64,000 bases of DNA from Pseudomonas sp. Q1-7. GTDB lineage: Bacteria > Pseudomonadota > Gammaproteobacteria > Pseudomonadales > Pseudomonadaceae. The stretch covers positions 4,046,501 to 4,110,500 of the forward strand of contig NZ_CP116304.1 in the NCBI RefSeq assembly GCF_028010285.1, read 5' to 3'. The translations under genes and the position numbers were made by a program. Positions 45,801 to 54,193 of this stretch are shown here, one piece after another; the first letter of the stretch is position 1, and each line of letters begins with the position of its first letter. A model generated the notes under the pieces. It saw only the letters and a list, made by a program, of their open reading frames with translations, searched no databases and had not been told where the DNA came from.

Positions 45801-46934
45801 GCGGCCGCCGCCTCGGGCTACAGCCGCCAGCGTCCCCTGGCCAGCCGCCTGCTGCGCAACCCGGTGCTGAATGCCCCCGGTTCGGCCAAGGAAACCCGGC
45901 AGGTGGTGCTGGACCTCAAGGACAGCGGCCTCAGCTACCAGGCCGGCGACGCCCTGGGCGTGTGGCCGAGCAATTGCCCGTCGCTGGTGAACGAAATCCT
46001 CGCTGCGCTGGCGCTGGACGCCGATCAGGTCGTGGAACTCGCCGACCAGGGCGCCCTGCCCCTGGCCAGTGCCCTGGCCCGGCACTTCGAGATCGCCAGG
46101 ATCACCCCGGAGCTGCTGCGCTTCGTCGCCGAGCGCTCCGCCAGCCCGGAACTCGCGCGTCTGCTGGAACCGGCGAACAAGGCCGAGCTGGACGACTGGC
46201 TGTGGGGGCGGCAACTGGCTGACCTGCTGCGCGCCTTCCCGGTGCGGGTCGGCGCGGACGAGCTGCTGGGCCGGCTCAAGCGCCTGCAACCACGCCTCTA
46301 CTCCATTGCCTCCAGCCCCCTGGCCCACCCGCAGGAGGTGCACCTGACCGTTTCCACGCTGCGCTACCAATGCGGCGAGCGTGACCGCGTCGGCGTCTGC
46401 TCGGCCTTCCTCGCCGACCGCGCCGCCGCCGGGGAGGTGCCGATCTTCATCCAGAAGTCCGCCCACTTCCGTGTGCCGGCCGATCCCGAGCGACCGATGA
46501 TCATGGTCGGCCCCGGCACCGGCATCGCACCCTTCCGCGCCTTCCTCCAGGAACGCGAGGCAACCGGTGCCAAGGGCCGCAACTGGCTGTTCTTCGGCGA
46601 ACAGCGGGAAGCCGCGGACTTCTACTACCGCGAAGAACTGCAGGCCTGGCACGCCAGCGGCCACCTGACCCGCCTGGACACCGCCTTCTCCCGCGACCAG
46701 GCGGAAAAGCTCTACGTGCAGCAGCGCATGCTCGAACAGGGCGCCGAACTCTGGCGCTGGCTGGAAGACGGCGCGCACTTCTACGTCTGCGGCGACGCCA
46801 GCCGCATGGCCCGCGACGTGGATGCCGCCCTCAAGGCCGTGGTGCGCGAACACGGACGGATGAGCGCGGCCCAGGCCGAGGCCTATGTCAGCGCCATGGC
46901 GCGGGACAAGCGTTATGTGCGGGATGTGTATTGA
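42813..46934 (+). CDS. Assimilatory nitrate reductase fused to CysJ-like flavoprotein
   Basis: A 1373-residue cytoplasmic fusion. Residues 1-60 bind a [4Fe-4S] cluster ([10 protein letters not shown] and LCTKGNTC). About 60-720 form the molybdopterin (bis-MGD) nitrate reductase ([32 protein letters not shown]). After a linker with a [2Fe-2S]-lacking segment, about 834-980 form a flavodoxin domain ([28 protein letters not shown]) and 1005-1373 an FAD/NADPH reductase ([38 protein letters not shown]). NADPH electrons can thus reach the Mo site within one chain. The ATG at 42813 is the first after the leader terminator. It is divergent from nirBD, which reduces the product nitrite. Confidence 0.93.
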   Translation: MANKTVRSVCPYCGVGCGIVMEVADNRVVKVSGDKAHPTNLGRLCTKGNTCAQPLTDSGRMEHAYLRHERSRDPVRTGIDQAIQDTADRLRALLDAHGPDAIAFYVSGQMSLEAQYLANKLAKGFIRTRHIESNSRLCMASAGSGYKLSLGADGPPGSYEDFDKADLFLVSGANMADCHPILFLRMLDRVKAGARLIVVDPRRTATADKADLYLPIKPGTDLALLNGLLHLLHRNGHTDPAFIAAHTQGWEAMPAFLEDYSPARVAAITGLAEADIRTAAQWIGEAGDWMSCWTMGLNQSTHGTWNTNALCNLHLATGAICRPGSGPFSLTGQPNAMGGREMGYMGPGLPGQRSLQVEADRRFIEDLWQLPRGHLRQDGGSGTLGLFEAMAAGDIKACWVICTNPVATVPNRRRVIEGLRAAELVITQDAFLDTETNRYADILLPGALWAEAEGVMINSERNLTLTQQAVDAPGDSLPDWQIIARVACAMGFAEAFGYTSASEVFDEITRAWNPDTGYDIRGASHALLRQGPMQWPCAPGSPANARNPIRYLNDGISQSPKHPADGSRPAITFATGDGKAVFFPRPHLEPADLPDDEFPLVLNTGRVQHQWHTLTKTGKVATLNRLNPGPFLEIHPEDARRLGIVDQGRVEVRSRRGRAVLPAVVTDRVRPGNCFAPFHWNDRYGDDLAINALTSDALDPISLQPEFKYSAVALAPVAPASPQLIPLREVETATASAATGPSEEPADMPINAFARLLNLETNADLSLAPSEQRYLQGYLLGLRSEEGRALGGVPTLPASAPLATDTRLLLDGLLAGLFSRSRDSHSAPAPAARQEKPLLLLWCSQTGNAETFASACADALRNDGHAVDLRCLDGVQPAELAGAGRALLIASTFGDGDPPDNGMAFWAALSAEDAPSLDGLAFAVLALGDSNYGQFCGFGRKLDARLEALGARRLAPRVDCEPDYQAATHAWLSSVRTALTGAAPVQPPLETVGAPAAAAASGYSRQRPLASRLLRNPVLNAPGSAKETRQVVLDLKDSGLSYQAGDALGVWPSNCPSLVNEILAALALDADQVVELADQGALPLASALARHFEIARITPELLRFVAERSASPELARLLEPANKAELDDWLWGRQLADLLRAFPVRVGADELLGRLKRLQPRLYSIASSPLAHPQEVHLTVSTLRYQCGERDRVGVCSAFLADRAAAGEVPIFIQKSAHFRVPADPERPMIMVGPGTGIAPFRAFLQEREATGAKGRNWLFFGEQREAADFYYREELQAWHASGHLTRLDTAFSRDQAEKLYVQQRMLEQGAELWRWLEDGAHFYVCGDASRMARDVDAALKAVVREHGRMSAAQAEAYVSAMARDKRYVRDVY

Positions 46935-46969
46935 GCAGCGGTTGAGCTCGCGCGCCAGGGAAAGCCGAC

Positions 46970-47060
46970 TCCCGGTGGGTTGGCGCCGAACCTGCGGAGC
47001 CCGACGTGCGCGGTAGCCGCCGGGTGTCTGTCGGGCCTCGCTTCGCTCGGCACCCGCGTG
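46970..47060. repeat. REP-like intergenic inverted repeat
   Basis: A run with GGTTGGCGCCGAAC-type sequence, then GTCGGGCCTCGCTTCGCTC, ending ACCAGCCTACC. Its ends are roughly complementary (GGGTTGG and CCAGCCTACC) and it resembles 53512-53585. This is the usual look of dispersed Pseudomonas intergenic repeats between convergent genes. Exact borders are uncertain. Confidence 0.4.
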
Positions 47061-47148
47061 GCCCGCACCAGCCTACCCGGTGGTCGCCCTCACGCACGCT
47101 TCGCTGGTCAGCTCCGCCACGGCAGGCCGGTGCTTTCGCGGGGACAGG

Positions 47149-47937
47149 TCATCCGCCCGCGCGCATCAGATCGAGGATTTGCCCATGCAGGCGCGCATCG
47201 CCACAGGCGATGACATCGCCGCCGTGCTGCGCGTCGCCACCGTCCCAGCAACTGACCACGCCGCCGGCGCCCTGGATGATCGGCATCAGCGCCTGGATGT
47301 CGTAGGGCTTGAGGCCCGGATCGAGGACGATGTCCACCAGCCCCAGGGCCAACATGCAGTAGGCGTAGCAATCGCCGCTGTAGCGCACCAGCCGCACGTG
47401 CCCCGCGAGTTTTTCGAACAGGTCGCGGTAGGGCGGCTCACGGAAATGTTCCGGGCTGGTGACCATCAGGGTGGCGTCGGCCAGCTTGCCGCAGGCGCGG
47501 GTCTGGATCGGCCGGTCGTTGAGCAGTGCGCGACTGCCGTCGCCGACGAAGCGTTCGCGGGTGAAGGGCTGGTCCATCACCCCCAGCACCGGGCGGGTGC
47601 CGTCGTTGAGGGCGATCAGGGTGCCCCAGAGCGGGATGCCGCTGATGAAGGAACGGGTGCCGTCCACCGGGTCCAGCACCCAGGTCCAGGGTTCCTCGCC
47701 CGCGATGTTCTCCTCCTCTTCGCCGAGCACGCCGTGGCCGGGGTAGCGCGCGCCGATCAGGTCGCGCATGGCCCGCTCGGCCCCTTTGTCGGCCAGGGTC
47801 ACCGGGTCGAAGCGCTCCGCCTCCTTGTTCTCCACCTCCAGGGGCAGGCGGAAGTAGGTCAGGGTCACCCGGGCGGCGGCGTCAGCCAGTTCTTCGGCGA
47901 ATTCCAGGTACTCGGGTGGCAGGTTTTGCTCGTTCAT
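47149..47937 (-). CDS. Inositol monophosphatase-family phosphatase, HisN-like (histidinol-phosphatase)
   Basis: A 262-residue Mg-dependent phosphatase. The metal site is built from GEEEENIAGEE and the IMPase signature WVLDPVDGTRSFISGIP, with the second signature at GDCYAYCMLALGLVDIVLD. This pattern, with WGTLIAL after the signature, is closest to HisN-type histidinol-phosphatases, although inositol or other small phosphates are possible substrates. ATG at 47937 is favoured over an in-frame GTG at 47943 because GGAG lies 7 nt upstream. It stands alone, next to a LysR gene on the same strand. Confidence 0.78.
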   Translation of the reverse strand: MNEQNLPPEYLEFAEELADAAARVTLTYFRLPLEVENKEAERFDPVTLADKGAERAMRDLIGARYPGHGVLGEEEENIAGEEPWTWVLDPVDGTRSFISGIPLWGTLIALNDGTRPVLGVMDQPFTRERFVGDGSRALLNDRPIQTRACGKLADATLMVTSPEHFREPPYRDLFEKLAGHVRLVRYSGDCYAYCMLALGLVDIVLDPGLKPYDIQALMPIIQGAGGVVSCWDGGDAQHGGDVIACGDARLHGQILDLMRAGG

Positions 47938-47979
47938 GGGCACTCCGGTTCAGGCCTGTCGGCCGTTTTCCAACACAGG

Positions 47980-48912
47980 TCAGGTATCCAGTCTGGCGTC
48001 GAAGCGCCGGGCCAGCTCCTCCCGCCGAACATGTTCGACAAGGAAGTCAATGAAGGCGCGGGTCTTGGCCGGCAGCAGGCTTCGACTGGGGTAATACAGT
48101 GCGATGGTACCGGCATCGGCATACCACTGGGGCAACAGACGCAGCAGATCGCCCCGCTCCAGCCAGGGCAGCACGTCGGGCACCGCCAGCAGCGCCACGC
48201 CAAGCCCCAGCAGGGCCGCTTCGCGCATGGCGGCGGGATCATTGAGCAGGATGCTTTCGGCCAGTGGCGCGGCCATTTCGTTGCCGGCGTTGTCGCGCAT
48301 CGTCCAGTGGCGCACACGGCCGGTGCGCGAGGAGCGCATGACGATGCCCTCCAGCGCGGCCAGCGCCGCCGGGTCGGCCGGCGGCTCGCGGCCCGCCAGA
48401 TAGGCCGGCGCCGCCACGGCGATCACATGGGCCGGGGCCAGGGTTCGCGCCACCACGCCCTGGGCCAGCTCGAAGCCGCCGCCGATCGCCAGGTCGTAGC
48501 CCTCGGCGATCAGGTCCACCGGCCGGTTCTCCAGGTGCCACTCAGGCCGTATGCCGGGGTAGCGAGCGCGCAAGGCCGGCAACAGCGGCAGGATGTGGGT
48601 CATGCCGAATCCCGGCGCCATGCTCAGCTTGAGCACCCCGGCGGGTTCGTCCTGGTCGCCACGCACCGCGACGATGGCGGCCTGCAACGCTTCCAGGTTG
48701 CCGCCGATGGCTTCCAGGAAGCGTTCGCCGGCTTCGGTCAGGGTGAGCTTGCGGGTGGAACGCTGGAACAGGCGCACGCCCAGGTTGCGCTCCAGCATGG
48801 CGACATTGCGGCTGACCGCGGCCGGGGTCAGGGCAAGGCGTCGCGCGGCGGCCGAGAAGCTGCCGGCTTCCGCGCTGCGGACGAAGGATTCCAGGTTGGC
48901 GAGGGTTTCCAT
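47980..48912 (-). CDS. LysR-family transcriptional regulator (partner of SDR gene)
   Basis: A 310-residue regulator. The N-terminal winged helix (LESFVRSAEAGSFSAAARRLALTPAAVSRNVAMLERNLG) is followed by the effector-binding domain with FGMTHILPLLPALRARYPGI and the conserved IGGGFELAQG region. It is divergent from the SDR gene 111 bp away, with a palindrome near its own start, the classical layout of a LysR regulator and its target. Confidence 0.88.
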   Translation of the reverse strand: METLANLESFVRSAEAGSFSAAARRLALTPAAVSRNVAMLERNLGVRLFQRSTRKLTLTEAGERFLEAIGGNLEALQAAIVAVRGDQDEPAGVLKLSMAPGFGMTHILPLLPALRARYPGIRPEWHLENRPVDLIAEGYDLAIGGGFELAQGVVARTLAPAHVIAVAAPAYLAGREPPADPAALAALEGIVMRSSRTGRVRHWTMRDNAGNEMAAPLAESILLNDPAAMREAALLGLGVALLAVPDVLPWLERGDLLRLLPQWYADAGTIALYYPSRSLLPAKTRAFIDFLVEHVRREELARRFDARLDT

Positions 48913-48932
48913 CGGCCGAACTTATATCAACG

Positions 48933-48949
48933 CTTGAAAATCATTCAAG
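48933..48949. promoter_or_regulatory. Palindrome CTTGAA-N5-TTCAAG, candidate LysR operator
   Basis: A perfect inverted repeat with arms CTTGAA and TTCAAG around AATCA lies 21 bp upstream of the LysR start and 75 bp upstream of the SDR start. It is a good candidate for the regulator's own binding site. Confidence 0.5.
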
Positions 48950-49023
48950 GCATTACCGACTAATCAATGAGCAATCCACGGGAGATAGTGACACCACCCC
49001 ACACCAACCCGGAGCACCCGAAC

Positions 49024-49773
49024 ATGACCAGTCCCCTCCCCCTCGCCGGCAAGGCCGCCCTCGTCACCGGCGGTTCCCGTTCCATCGGCGCCGCTATCGC
49101 CAAGCGTCTGGCCGCCGACGGCGCCACGGTCGCCATCACCTACAGCGCCTCCCCCGACAAGGCCGCCGAGGTGGTGCGTGCCATCCAGGCCTCCGGCGGC
49201 CGCGCCCTGGCGATCCAGGCCGATGCCGGCGACCCGGCGGCCGTGCGCGCCGCCGTCGCCGCAACCCTCAGCGCCTTCGGCCGTCTCGACATCCTGGTCA
49301 ACAACGCCGGTCTCGGCCTGGGTGGCGCCATCGAGGACATCGCCTTCGAAACCTACGAGCGCATGCTGGCGGTGAACGTCACCGGTGTCTTCGTCGCCAC
49401 CCAGGAAGCCGTTCGCCATATGTCGGCGGGTGGCCGTGTCGTGCACATCGGCTCGTCGATGACCCACTACGCGGCCTTTCCCACCGCTTCGCTCTATACC
49501 CTGACCAAGGGGGCCATCGCCGGCTTCAACCGCAGCCTGGTGCGCGACCTCGGCCCACGCGGCATCACGGTGAACACCGTGCACCCCGGCCCCACCGATA
49601 CCGACATGAACCCGGACGGCGGCCCGGTGAGCCAGATCGTCGGCCCCGGCATCGCCATCGGCCGCTACGGCAAGCCGGAGGAGATCGCCCATGTGGTGGC
49701 CTTCCTCGCCAGCCCGGGGGCCGCCTTCGTCAGCGGCGCCGAAATCATCGCCGATGGCGGCTTCACCGCCTGA
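49024..49773 (+). CDS. Short-chain dehydrogenase/reductase (SDR)
   Basis: A 249-residue NAD(P)-dependent oxidoreductase. It has the cofactor motif ALVTGGSRSIGAAIA, the NNAG motif (LVNNAGLGLGG) and the catalytic Ser-Tyr-Lys in HIGSSMTHYAAF and SLYTLTKGA. The C-terminal GAEIIADGGFTA is typical of 3-oxoacyl-ACP reductase-like members, but the substrate is unknown. The ATG at 49024 follows GGAG; the extra upstream codons from 48967 are not conserved. Probably controlled by the divergent LysR gene. Confidence 0.88.
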   Translation: MTSPLPLAGKAALVTGGSRSIGAAIAKRLAADGATVAITYSASPDKAAEVVRAIQASGGRALAIQADAGDPAAVRAAVAATLSAFGRLDILVNNAGLGLGGAIEDIAFETYERMLAVNVTGVFVATQEAVRHMSAGGRVVHIGSSMTHYAAFPTASLYTLTKGAIAGFNRSLVRDLGPRGITVNTVHPGPTDTDMNPDGGPVSQIVGPGIAIGRYGKPEEIAHVVAFLASPGAAFVSGAEIIADGGFTA

Positions 49774-49785
49774 TCGCCGGCCAAC

Positions 49786-50787
49786 TCAACGCTCGACCAG
49801 CTCCACCACCACCTTGCCCCGGGCGCCGCCGGCGGCCACCAGCCGGTGCGCGTCCAGGGCCTGTTCCAGGCTGAACCGGTTGGGGTCCAGGCGCACCTTC
49901 AACCGGCCGTCCTCCACCAGCCGCGCCACCGCGGCGAGTATCTCGCCGTGGTGCTTGCGGCCCTTGCCGGTCAGCAGCGGCAGCAGGGTGAACACGCCCG
50001 AATAGCTGGCGCCCCGGAAGGACAGCGGCGCCAGTGCGTGCTGGCCCCAGCCCAGGGCGCTGAGCGCATGGCCGGTGTAATGGCGCACGGCTTGGAAGGA
50101 GGCATCCAGGACGGCACCGCCAACCGTGTCGTAGACGATGTCGAAGCCCTCGCCGTCGGTATGGCGCGCCAGGTAGTCCTCCACCGGGGTGCCGCGGTAG
50201 TCGATGGCGGTGGCGCCGAACCCTTCGATCACCGCCTTGTCCCGCGCGGAGCCGGTGGCATAGACCTCGGCGCCGAAGGCACGGGCGATCTGCACCGCCA
50301 TGTGACCCACGCCGCCCGCCCCGCCATGCACCAGCACGCGCTGTCCGGCGGCCACCCGGGTCCGGTCCACCAGGCCCTCCCAGGCGGTGATGGCCACCAG
50401 AGGCAAGGCGGCCGCCTGGCGCATATCGAGGTTGGCCGGTTTCTTCGCCAGCAGGTCGGCGTCCAGCGCCTGGTAATCGGCCAGGGTTCCGGGGTTGCCG
50501 CCGATGCCGCCGGCCATGCCGTAGACCGCGTCGCCCGGCCGGAAGGCGCTGACGCCCTCTCCCACCGCCTCCACCACCCCGGCCAGGTCCATGCCCAGCA
50601 CCGCCGGTAGCGGCTGCCGGGCATGGGCGCCCTTGCCGGCGCGAATCTTGGTGTCCAGCGGATTCACGCCGCTGGCGTGGATGCGCACCAGCACTTGGCC
50701 GGGCGCTGGTTGCGGTCGGCGCGGATGGATGAGGCGAAAGGGACCATCAACGGTTTCCAGCAGCAGGGCACGGTCGGCGAGCGTCAT
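49786..50787 (-). CDS. Zinc-independent alcohol dehydrogenase/quinone oxidoreductase (MDR family)
   Basis: A 333-residue NADPH-dependent medium-chain reductase. The GroES-like domain (VRIHASGVNPLDTKIRAG, PAVLGMDLAGVVEAVGEG) precedes the Rossmann domain (VLVHGGAGGVGHMAVQIARAF). Zinc-ligand cysteines are absent, which points to a quinone oxidoreductase-like enzyme. The ATG at 50787 follows GGAG; an in-frame start 11 codons upstream is less likely. It is divergent from the LysR gene at 50900 and convergent with the SDR gene. Confidence 0.85.
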   Translation of the reverse strand: MTLADRALLLETVDGPFRLIHPRRPQPAPGQVLVRIHASGVNPLDTKIRAGKGAHARQPLPAVLGMDLAGVVEAVGEGVSAFRPGDAVYGMAGGIGGNPGTLADYQALDADLLAKKPANLDMRQAAALPLVAITAWEGLVDRTRVAAGQRVLVHGGAGGVGHMAVQIARAFGAEVYATGSARDKAVIEGFGATAIDYRGTPVEDYLARHTDGEGFDIVYDTVGGAVLDASFQAVRHYTGHALSALGWGQHALAPLSFRGASYSGVFTLLPLLTGKGRKHHGEILAAVARLVEDGRLKVRLDPNRFSLEQALDAHRLVAAGGARGKVVVELVER

Positions 50788-50868
50788 GGCGGGGGTCTCC
50801 AGGATGAATGTGGAGGCCATTCTTGGCTCCAGGACTCATTCCCGGTAGACGCCTAAAAGGCATAGCAT

Positions 50869-50891
50869 CCATTCTATTCACGCATGAATGG
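50869..50891. promoter_or_regulatory. Palindrome CCATTC-N11-GAATGG at LysR start, candidate autoregulatory operator
   Basis: A perfect 6-bp inverted repeat spaced by 11 bases, ending in the GGAG ribosome site of the LysR gene. It is 82 bp upstream of the divergent oxidoreductase start. LysR proteins commonly bind such T-N11-A type sites, so this may serve both autorepression and activation of the neighbour. Confidence 0.5.
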
Positions 50892-50899
50892 AGACGATG

Positions 50900-51781
50900 A
50901 TGGACAAGCTCGGCGCAATGGCCGTGTTCGTGCGGGTGGTCGAAAGCGGCAGCTTCTCCGCCGTGGCGCGGGAACTGGGCAGCAGCCAGCCGACCATCAG
51001 CAAGCAGGTGCAGGCGCTGGAAGCGGCCCTGGGCGGCCGGCTGATCGCCCGCAGCACCCGCCGGCTGGCGCTCACCGACGAGGGCCAGCGCTACTTCGAG
51101 CACTGCCGGCAGATCCTCGCGGCGGTGGACAGCGCCGAGCTCAGCTTCCAGACCGGCCGCGAACAGGTGGCCGGGACGCTGCGGGTGGCGTCGTCCGTCA
51201 GCTTCGGCCGGACCTGCATCGCCCCCTTTCTCGGCGAGTTCCTCGGGCGCTACCCGCAGGTCAACCTTGAACTGCAGCTCAGCGACCGCAACGAAGACCT
51301 GGTGAGCGAAGGCATCGACGTCAGCCTGCGCATCGGCGAGCTGCCGGCCAGCGGCATGATCGCCCGCAACCTGGGCCAGATGCGGCGGCTGGTACTGGCC
51401 GCCCCCACCTACCTGGACGCCCATGGCACGCCACGAACACCCGAGGACCTGGCCCGGCACAACTGCCTGGTGTTCACCCGTCTGCCGGATGCCGGCACCT
51501 GGACCTTCAGCCACGACGGCCGGGAGCAGTCGGTGCGGGTCGGCGGCAACGCGCGCAGCAACAGTTCGGAGGCGATACGGGAAATGGTGCTGTCCGGGCT
51601 GGGGGTTTCGCTGTCGCCGGACTGGCTGTTCAGCGCCGACCTGGCAGCGGGCCGGGTCGTCCCCCTGCTCCGCGGATTCACCCCGAGGCCGCTGCCGATC
51701 CACGCCCTGTCCCCGGCCAACCGGCGCCAGTCGGCGCGGGTCCGGGCGTTCGTCGAGTTCCTCGCGGGCAAGCTGGGGTGA
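50900..51781 (+). CDS. LysR-family transcriptional regulator (partner of MDR oxidoreductase)
   Basis: A 293-residue regulator with the LysR helix-turn-helix (FVRVVESGSFSAVARELGSSQPTISKQVQALEAALG split over helices 2-4) and a periplasmic-binding-like effector domain (FGRTCIAPFLGEFLGRYPQV, ISLR-like SEGIDVSLRIG). Two adjacent ATG codons are possible; the one at 50900 has the better spacing from GGAG. It is divergent from the oxidoreductase gene with a shared palindrome. Confidence 0.88.
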   Translation: MDKLGAMAVFVRVVESGSFSAVARELGSSQPTISKQVQALEAALGGRLIARSTRRLALTDEGQRYFEHCRQILAAVDSAELSFQTGREQVAGTLRVASSVSFGRTCIAPFLGEFLGRYPQVNLELQLSDRNEDLVSEGIDVSLRIGELPASGMIARNLGQMRRLVLAAPTYLDAHGTPRTPEDLARHNCLVFTRLPDAGTWTFSHDGREQSVRVGGNARSNSSEAIREMVLSGLGVSLSPDWLFSADLAAGRVVPLLRGFTPRPLPIHALSPANRRQSARVRAFVEFLAGKLG

Positions 51782-51809
51782 ACGGGATCACGCGCGCATC
51801 GGCGACGGG

Positions 51810-52367
51810 TCACTCACCCTGCCGTGCGAGGTATTCGTCAGTGGACACCACCTGCGCATAGCCAAAGCCCAGGGCGGCCATGAACGCGGCATGGACCTGC
51901 TCGGCGGGAACGACCTTGCCGTTGAATTCCAGGTCCCGAGAGGCACAGGCGTCATGGATCACGGTGGCCTGGTAACCGTAGTCCACGGCGGCGCGGGTGA
52001 TGCCGTCGACGCACATGTGGCTCATGTTGCCGACGATGGTCAGTTTCTCCACGCCATTGCGCTCGAGCACGGCCTTGAGCTCGGTCTCGCGGAAGGAGTT
52101 GATGAAGTTCTTCAGCACCACGTGCTCATCCGGGGTATTGACCACCTTCGGATGGATCTGCGCGCCGTCGGAGCCGGGACGAAAGAAGGGCGCGTCCTGG
52201 GTGGGGAACTCGTGGCGGATATGCACCACCAGGTCGCCGGCCCTGCGGGCACCGTCGATGACCCGCGCGGCGTTGTCGGCCGCGGCCTCGACGCCATGCA
52301 GGGTCCAGCGGCCGCCCGGGAAGTAATCGTTCTGGATGTCGACGACGATAACGGCTTGCTTGCTCAT
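51810..52367 (-). CDS. Isochorismatase-family cysteine hydrolase
   Basis: A 185-residue hydrolase. The catalytic triad is indicated by the Asp in VVVDIQNDYFPGG, a Lys around NTPDEHVVLKNF, and the nucleophile Cys in GNMSHMCVDGITRAA. Members hydrolyse isochorismate, nicotinamide or other amides; the substrate is not evident. The ATG at 52367 (MSKQAVIVVD) is preceded by AAGGTG, which is itself one arm of an inverted repeat. It is divergent from the GlxA-type regulator. Confidence 0.87.
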   Translation of the reverse strand: MSKQAVIVVDIQNDYFPGGRWTLHGVEAAADNAARVIDGARRAGDLVVHIRHEFPTQDAPFFRPGSDGAQIHPKVVNTPDEHVVLKNFINSFRETELKAVLERNGVEKLTIVGNMSHMCVDGITRAAVDYGYQATVIHDACASRDLEFNGKVVPAEQVHAAFMAALGFGYAQVVSTDEYLARQGE

Positions 52368-52370
52368 GAT

Positions 52371-52415
52371 GTTCACCTTGGGTTGTGGGGTGTGGACCTG
52401 GGGCCTAAGGTGAAC
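52371..52415. promoter_or_regulatory. Inverted repeat GTTCACCTT/AAGGTGAAC in divergent promoter region
   Basis: Perfect 9-bp arms at 52371-52379 and 52407-52415, 27 bp apart. The left arm overlaps the ribosome site of the isochorismatase gene. It is a strong candidate operator for the GlxA-type regulator encoded just to the right. Confidence 0.6.
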
Positions 52416-52471
52416 CTCCACGCGCCGGATGAGGATCGGCGCGACCGACAAAATCGCAGGAAAAACTGACA

Positions 52472-53452
52472 ATGACGACCCTGCTGGAGATTGCGCTCCT
52501 GCTCTATCCCGGCGCCCAGCTGGCGGCGGCCCATGGTCTCTCCGACCTCTTCGCGGTGGCCAATCGCATGGCCGCCGAGCGCGCCGACGCCGATCTGCCG
52601 GTGCTGCGGGTCCGCCACTGGAGCGCCGGCGAGCATGGCGAAATCCACAGCACCTTCGACAGCCATCCGGGCGTCGACGGCCGCCCCACGGTGGTGGTGC
52701 TGCCGCCCTGCCTGGGCGCCCTGCCGCCAGCCGACGCCCTGCAACCCTTCGCCGACTGGCTCAGCCGCCAGCATGCGGCGGGGGCGACACTCAGCTCGGT
52801 GTGCGCCGGTGCCTTCGTCCTGGCGCAGACCGGCCTGCTCGCCGGCCGCGCCCTGACCACCCACTGGAGCCTGGCCAAGGACCTCGGCGAGCGTTACCCG
52901 GAGCTGAAGGTGGATGCCGACAAGCTGGTGGTGGACGACGGCGACATCATCACTGCCGGTGGCGTGATGGCCTGGACCGACCTGGGCCTGGCCCTGGTGG
53001 ACCGCCTGTTGGGTCCGACCATCGCCGCCGACACCGCGCGCTTCCTGGTGCTCGACCTCACCCGGCATTCGCAACAGTACTTCCGCCGCTTCACCCCGCA
53101 CCTCACCCACGGCGACGAGGCGATACTCAAGGTCCAGCACTGGCTGCAACGGCAGGACGCGCGCCACGTCAGCCTTGCAGCCATGGCCAGCCAGGCCGGC
53201 CTCGGCGAACGCACCTTCCTGCGCCGCTTCCAGCAGGCCACCGGCCTGCGCCCCACCGAATACTGCCAGCAGCTGCGCGCGGCCAAGGCCCGCGAGCTGC
53301 TGGAACTGACCAACCGCTCGGTGGACCAGATCGCCTGGGAGGTGGGCTACCAGGACCCGGCGGCGTTCAGGAAAGTGTTCAACCGGATGGTCGGGCTATC
53401 ACCCACGGACTACCGGCGCCGATTCGGACGGCGCGGTGTGGCGGAGGGCTGA
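52472..53452 (+). CDS. GlxA-family transcriptional regulator (DJ-1/PfpI plus AraC domains)
   Basis: A 326-residue regulator. Residues about 5-185 form a class-I amidotransferase-like DJ-1/PfpI domain with a Cys at the usual elbow (SSVCAGAFVLAQTGLL), and about 215-320 form the AraC double helix-turn-helix (MASQAGLGERTFLRRFQQATG, IAWEVGYQDPAAFRKVF). Such regulators often control a divergently encoded hydrolase; here it faces the isochorismatase-family gene across 104 bp with a perfect inverted repeat. Confidence 0.9.
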   Translation: MTTLLEIALLLYPGAQLAAAHGLSDLFAVANRMAAERADADLPVLRVRHWSAGEHGEIHSTFDSHPGVDGRPTVVVLPPCLGALPPADALQPFADWLSRQHAAGATLSSVCAGAFVLAQTGLLAGRALTTHWSLAKDLGERYPELKVDADKLVVDDGDIITAGGVMAWTDLGLALVDRLLGPTIAADTARFLVLDLTRHSQQYFRRFTPHLTHGDEAILKVQHWLQRQDARHVSLAAMASQAGLGERTFLRRFQQATGLRPTEYCQQLRAAKARELLELTNRSVDQIAWEVGYQDPAAFRKVFNRMVGLSPTDYRRRFGRRGVAEG

Positions 53453-53511
53453 ACGCGTTCTCTTGCGAACGAGCATCCACGTTCGCGAAACCTGGACTTT
53501 CTCGCGCGCCG

Positions 53512-53585
53512 TAGGTTGGCGCGGAGCGCAGCGAGGCCCAACACCCCGCACCTCGCCGGGCTTCGCAGGCTCAGTACCAGCCTAC
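53512..53585. repeat. REP-like intergenic inverted repeat
   Basis: GTAGGTTGGCGCGGAGCGCAG at the left and CAGTACCAGCCTACC at the right are partly complementary, with GCGAGGCCCAACACCCCGC between. It resembles the element near 46970. It lies between convergent genes. Borders are approximate. Confidence 0.45.
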
Positions 53586-53613
53586 CCTGCATACGCCTTG
53601 CCGCCAGCGCGGC

Positions 53614-53976
53614 TCACTCGCTGCAGTATTCGCCGTCCTCGCAAGTGGGCGGATTGCCCTCCCCATCCCGCACCTCAACGTCCCGGTACACCCCCAGCGC
53701 CGGGTCGAAGGTGCGAATCAGCACCTGCGGCGCCTCGCTGCTCACCCGGGGCAGCTGGGCATCGCGGAACCGGTGGTAGTTCGACCCGCCCTCGAAAGCT
53801 TGCGGCGGCGGGTCGGCGAAGGGACGGGGCGGTGGGGACACATAGGGTTGCAGCGGCCGGCTCGGGGTGTAGACGGTTCCCAGGTAGGGACCGACGCCGT
53901 AGTAACCATCGCCGTACCCGCCGGCCCAGGCGTTCGGCAAGACCAGCACCAGCAACAGGATTGCGCGGCGTCCCAT
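53614..53976 (-). CDS. Small exported protein, Gly/Pro/Tyr-rich
   Basis: A 120-residue protein with a signal peptide (MGRRAILLLVLVLPNAWA) and a mature part rich in Gly, Tyr and Pro (GGYGDGYYGVGPYLG, then YVSPPPRPFADPPP). The acidic C-terminus has two cysteines (PTCEDGEYCSE). The ATG at 53976 follows GGAGG. Not recognised as a named family; it is probably periplasmic or in the outer envelope. Confidence 0.6.
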   Translation of the reverse strand: MGRRAILLLVLVLPNAWAGGYGDGYYGVGPYLGTVYTPSRPLQPYVSPPPRPFADPPPQAFEGGSNYHRFRDAQLPRVSSEAPQVLIRTFDPALGVYRDVEVRDGEGNPPTCEDGEYCSE

Positions 53977-54193
53977 GGCGCTGCCCTCCACGCTGAATCC
54001 CCCAAGGATTTCAGTTATAGCAGCGCGCCCGCCCCACCTCGGAGCCGGCTGTCCACTGTGCCGTTGCGGCGTTCGTAGACCGATTCATCGGGTGGTCCGG
54101 AAGCACCCGGCCACACCCGCCGCGCCGACCGGGATAAGCCTGCGGGAGGCGCGTTGTCGCACCCCGGCGCCGGTTTCCGGCCCCGGGGGAGGC

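Noticed and set aside
42714-46853. 1379-codon minus-strand frame opposite the nitrate reductase fusion
   Set aside because: Antisense shadow; the plus strand carries all Fe-S, Mo-cofactor and flavin motifs.
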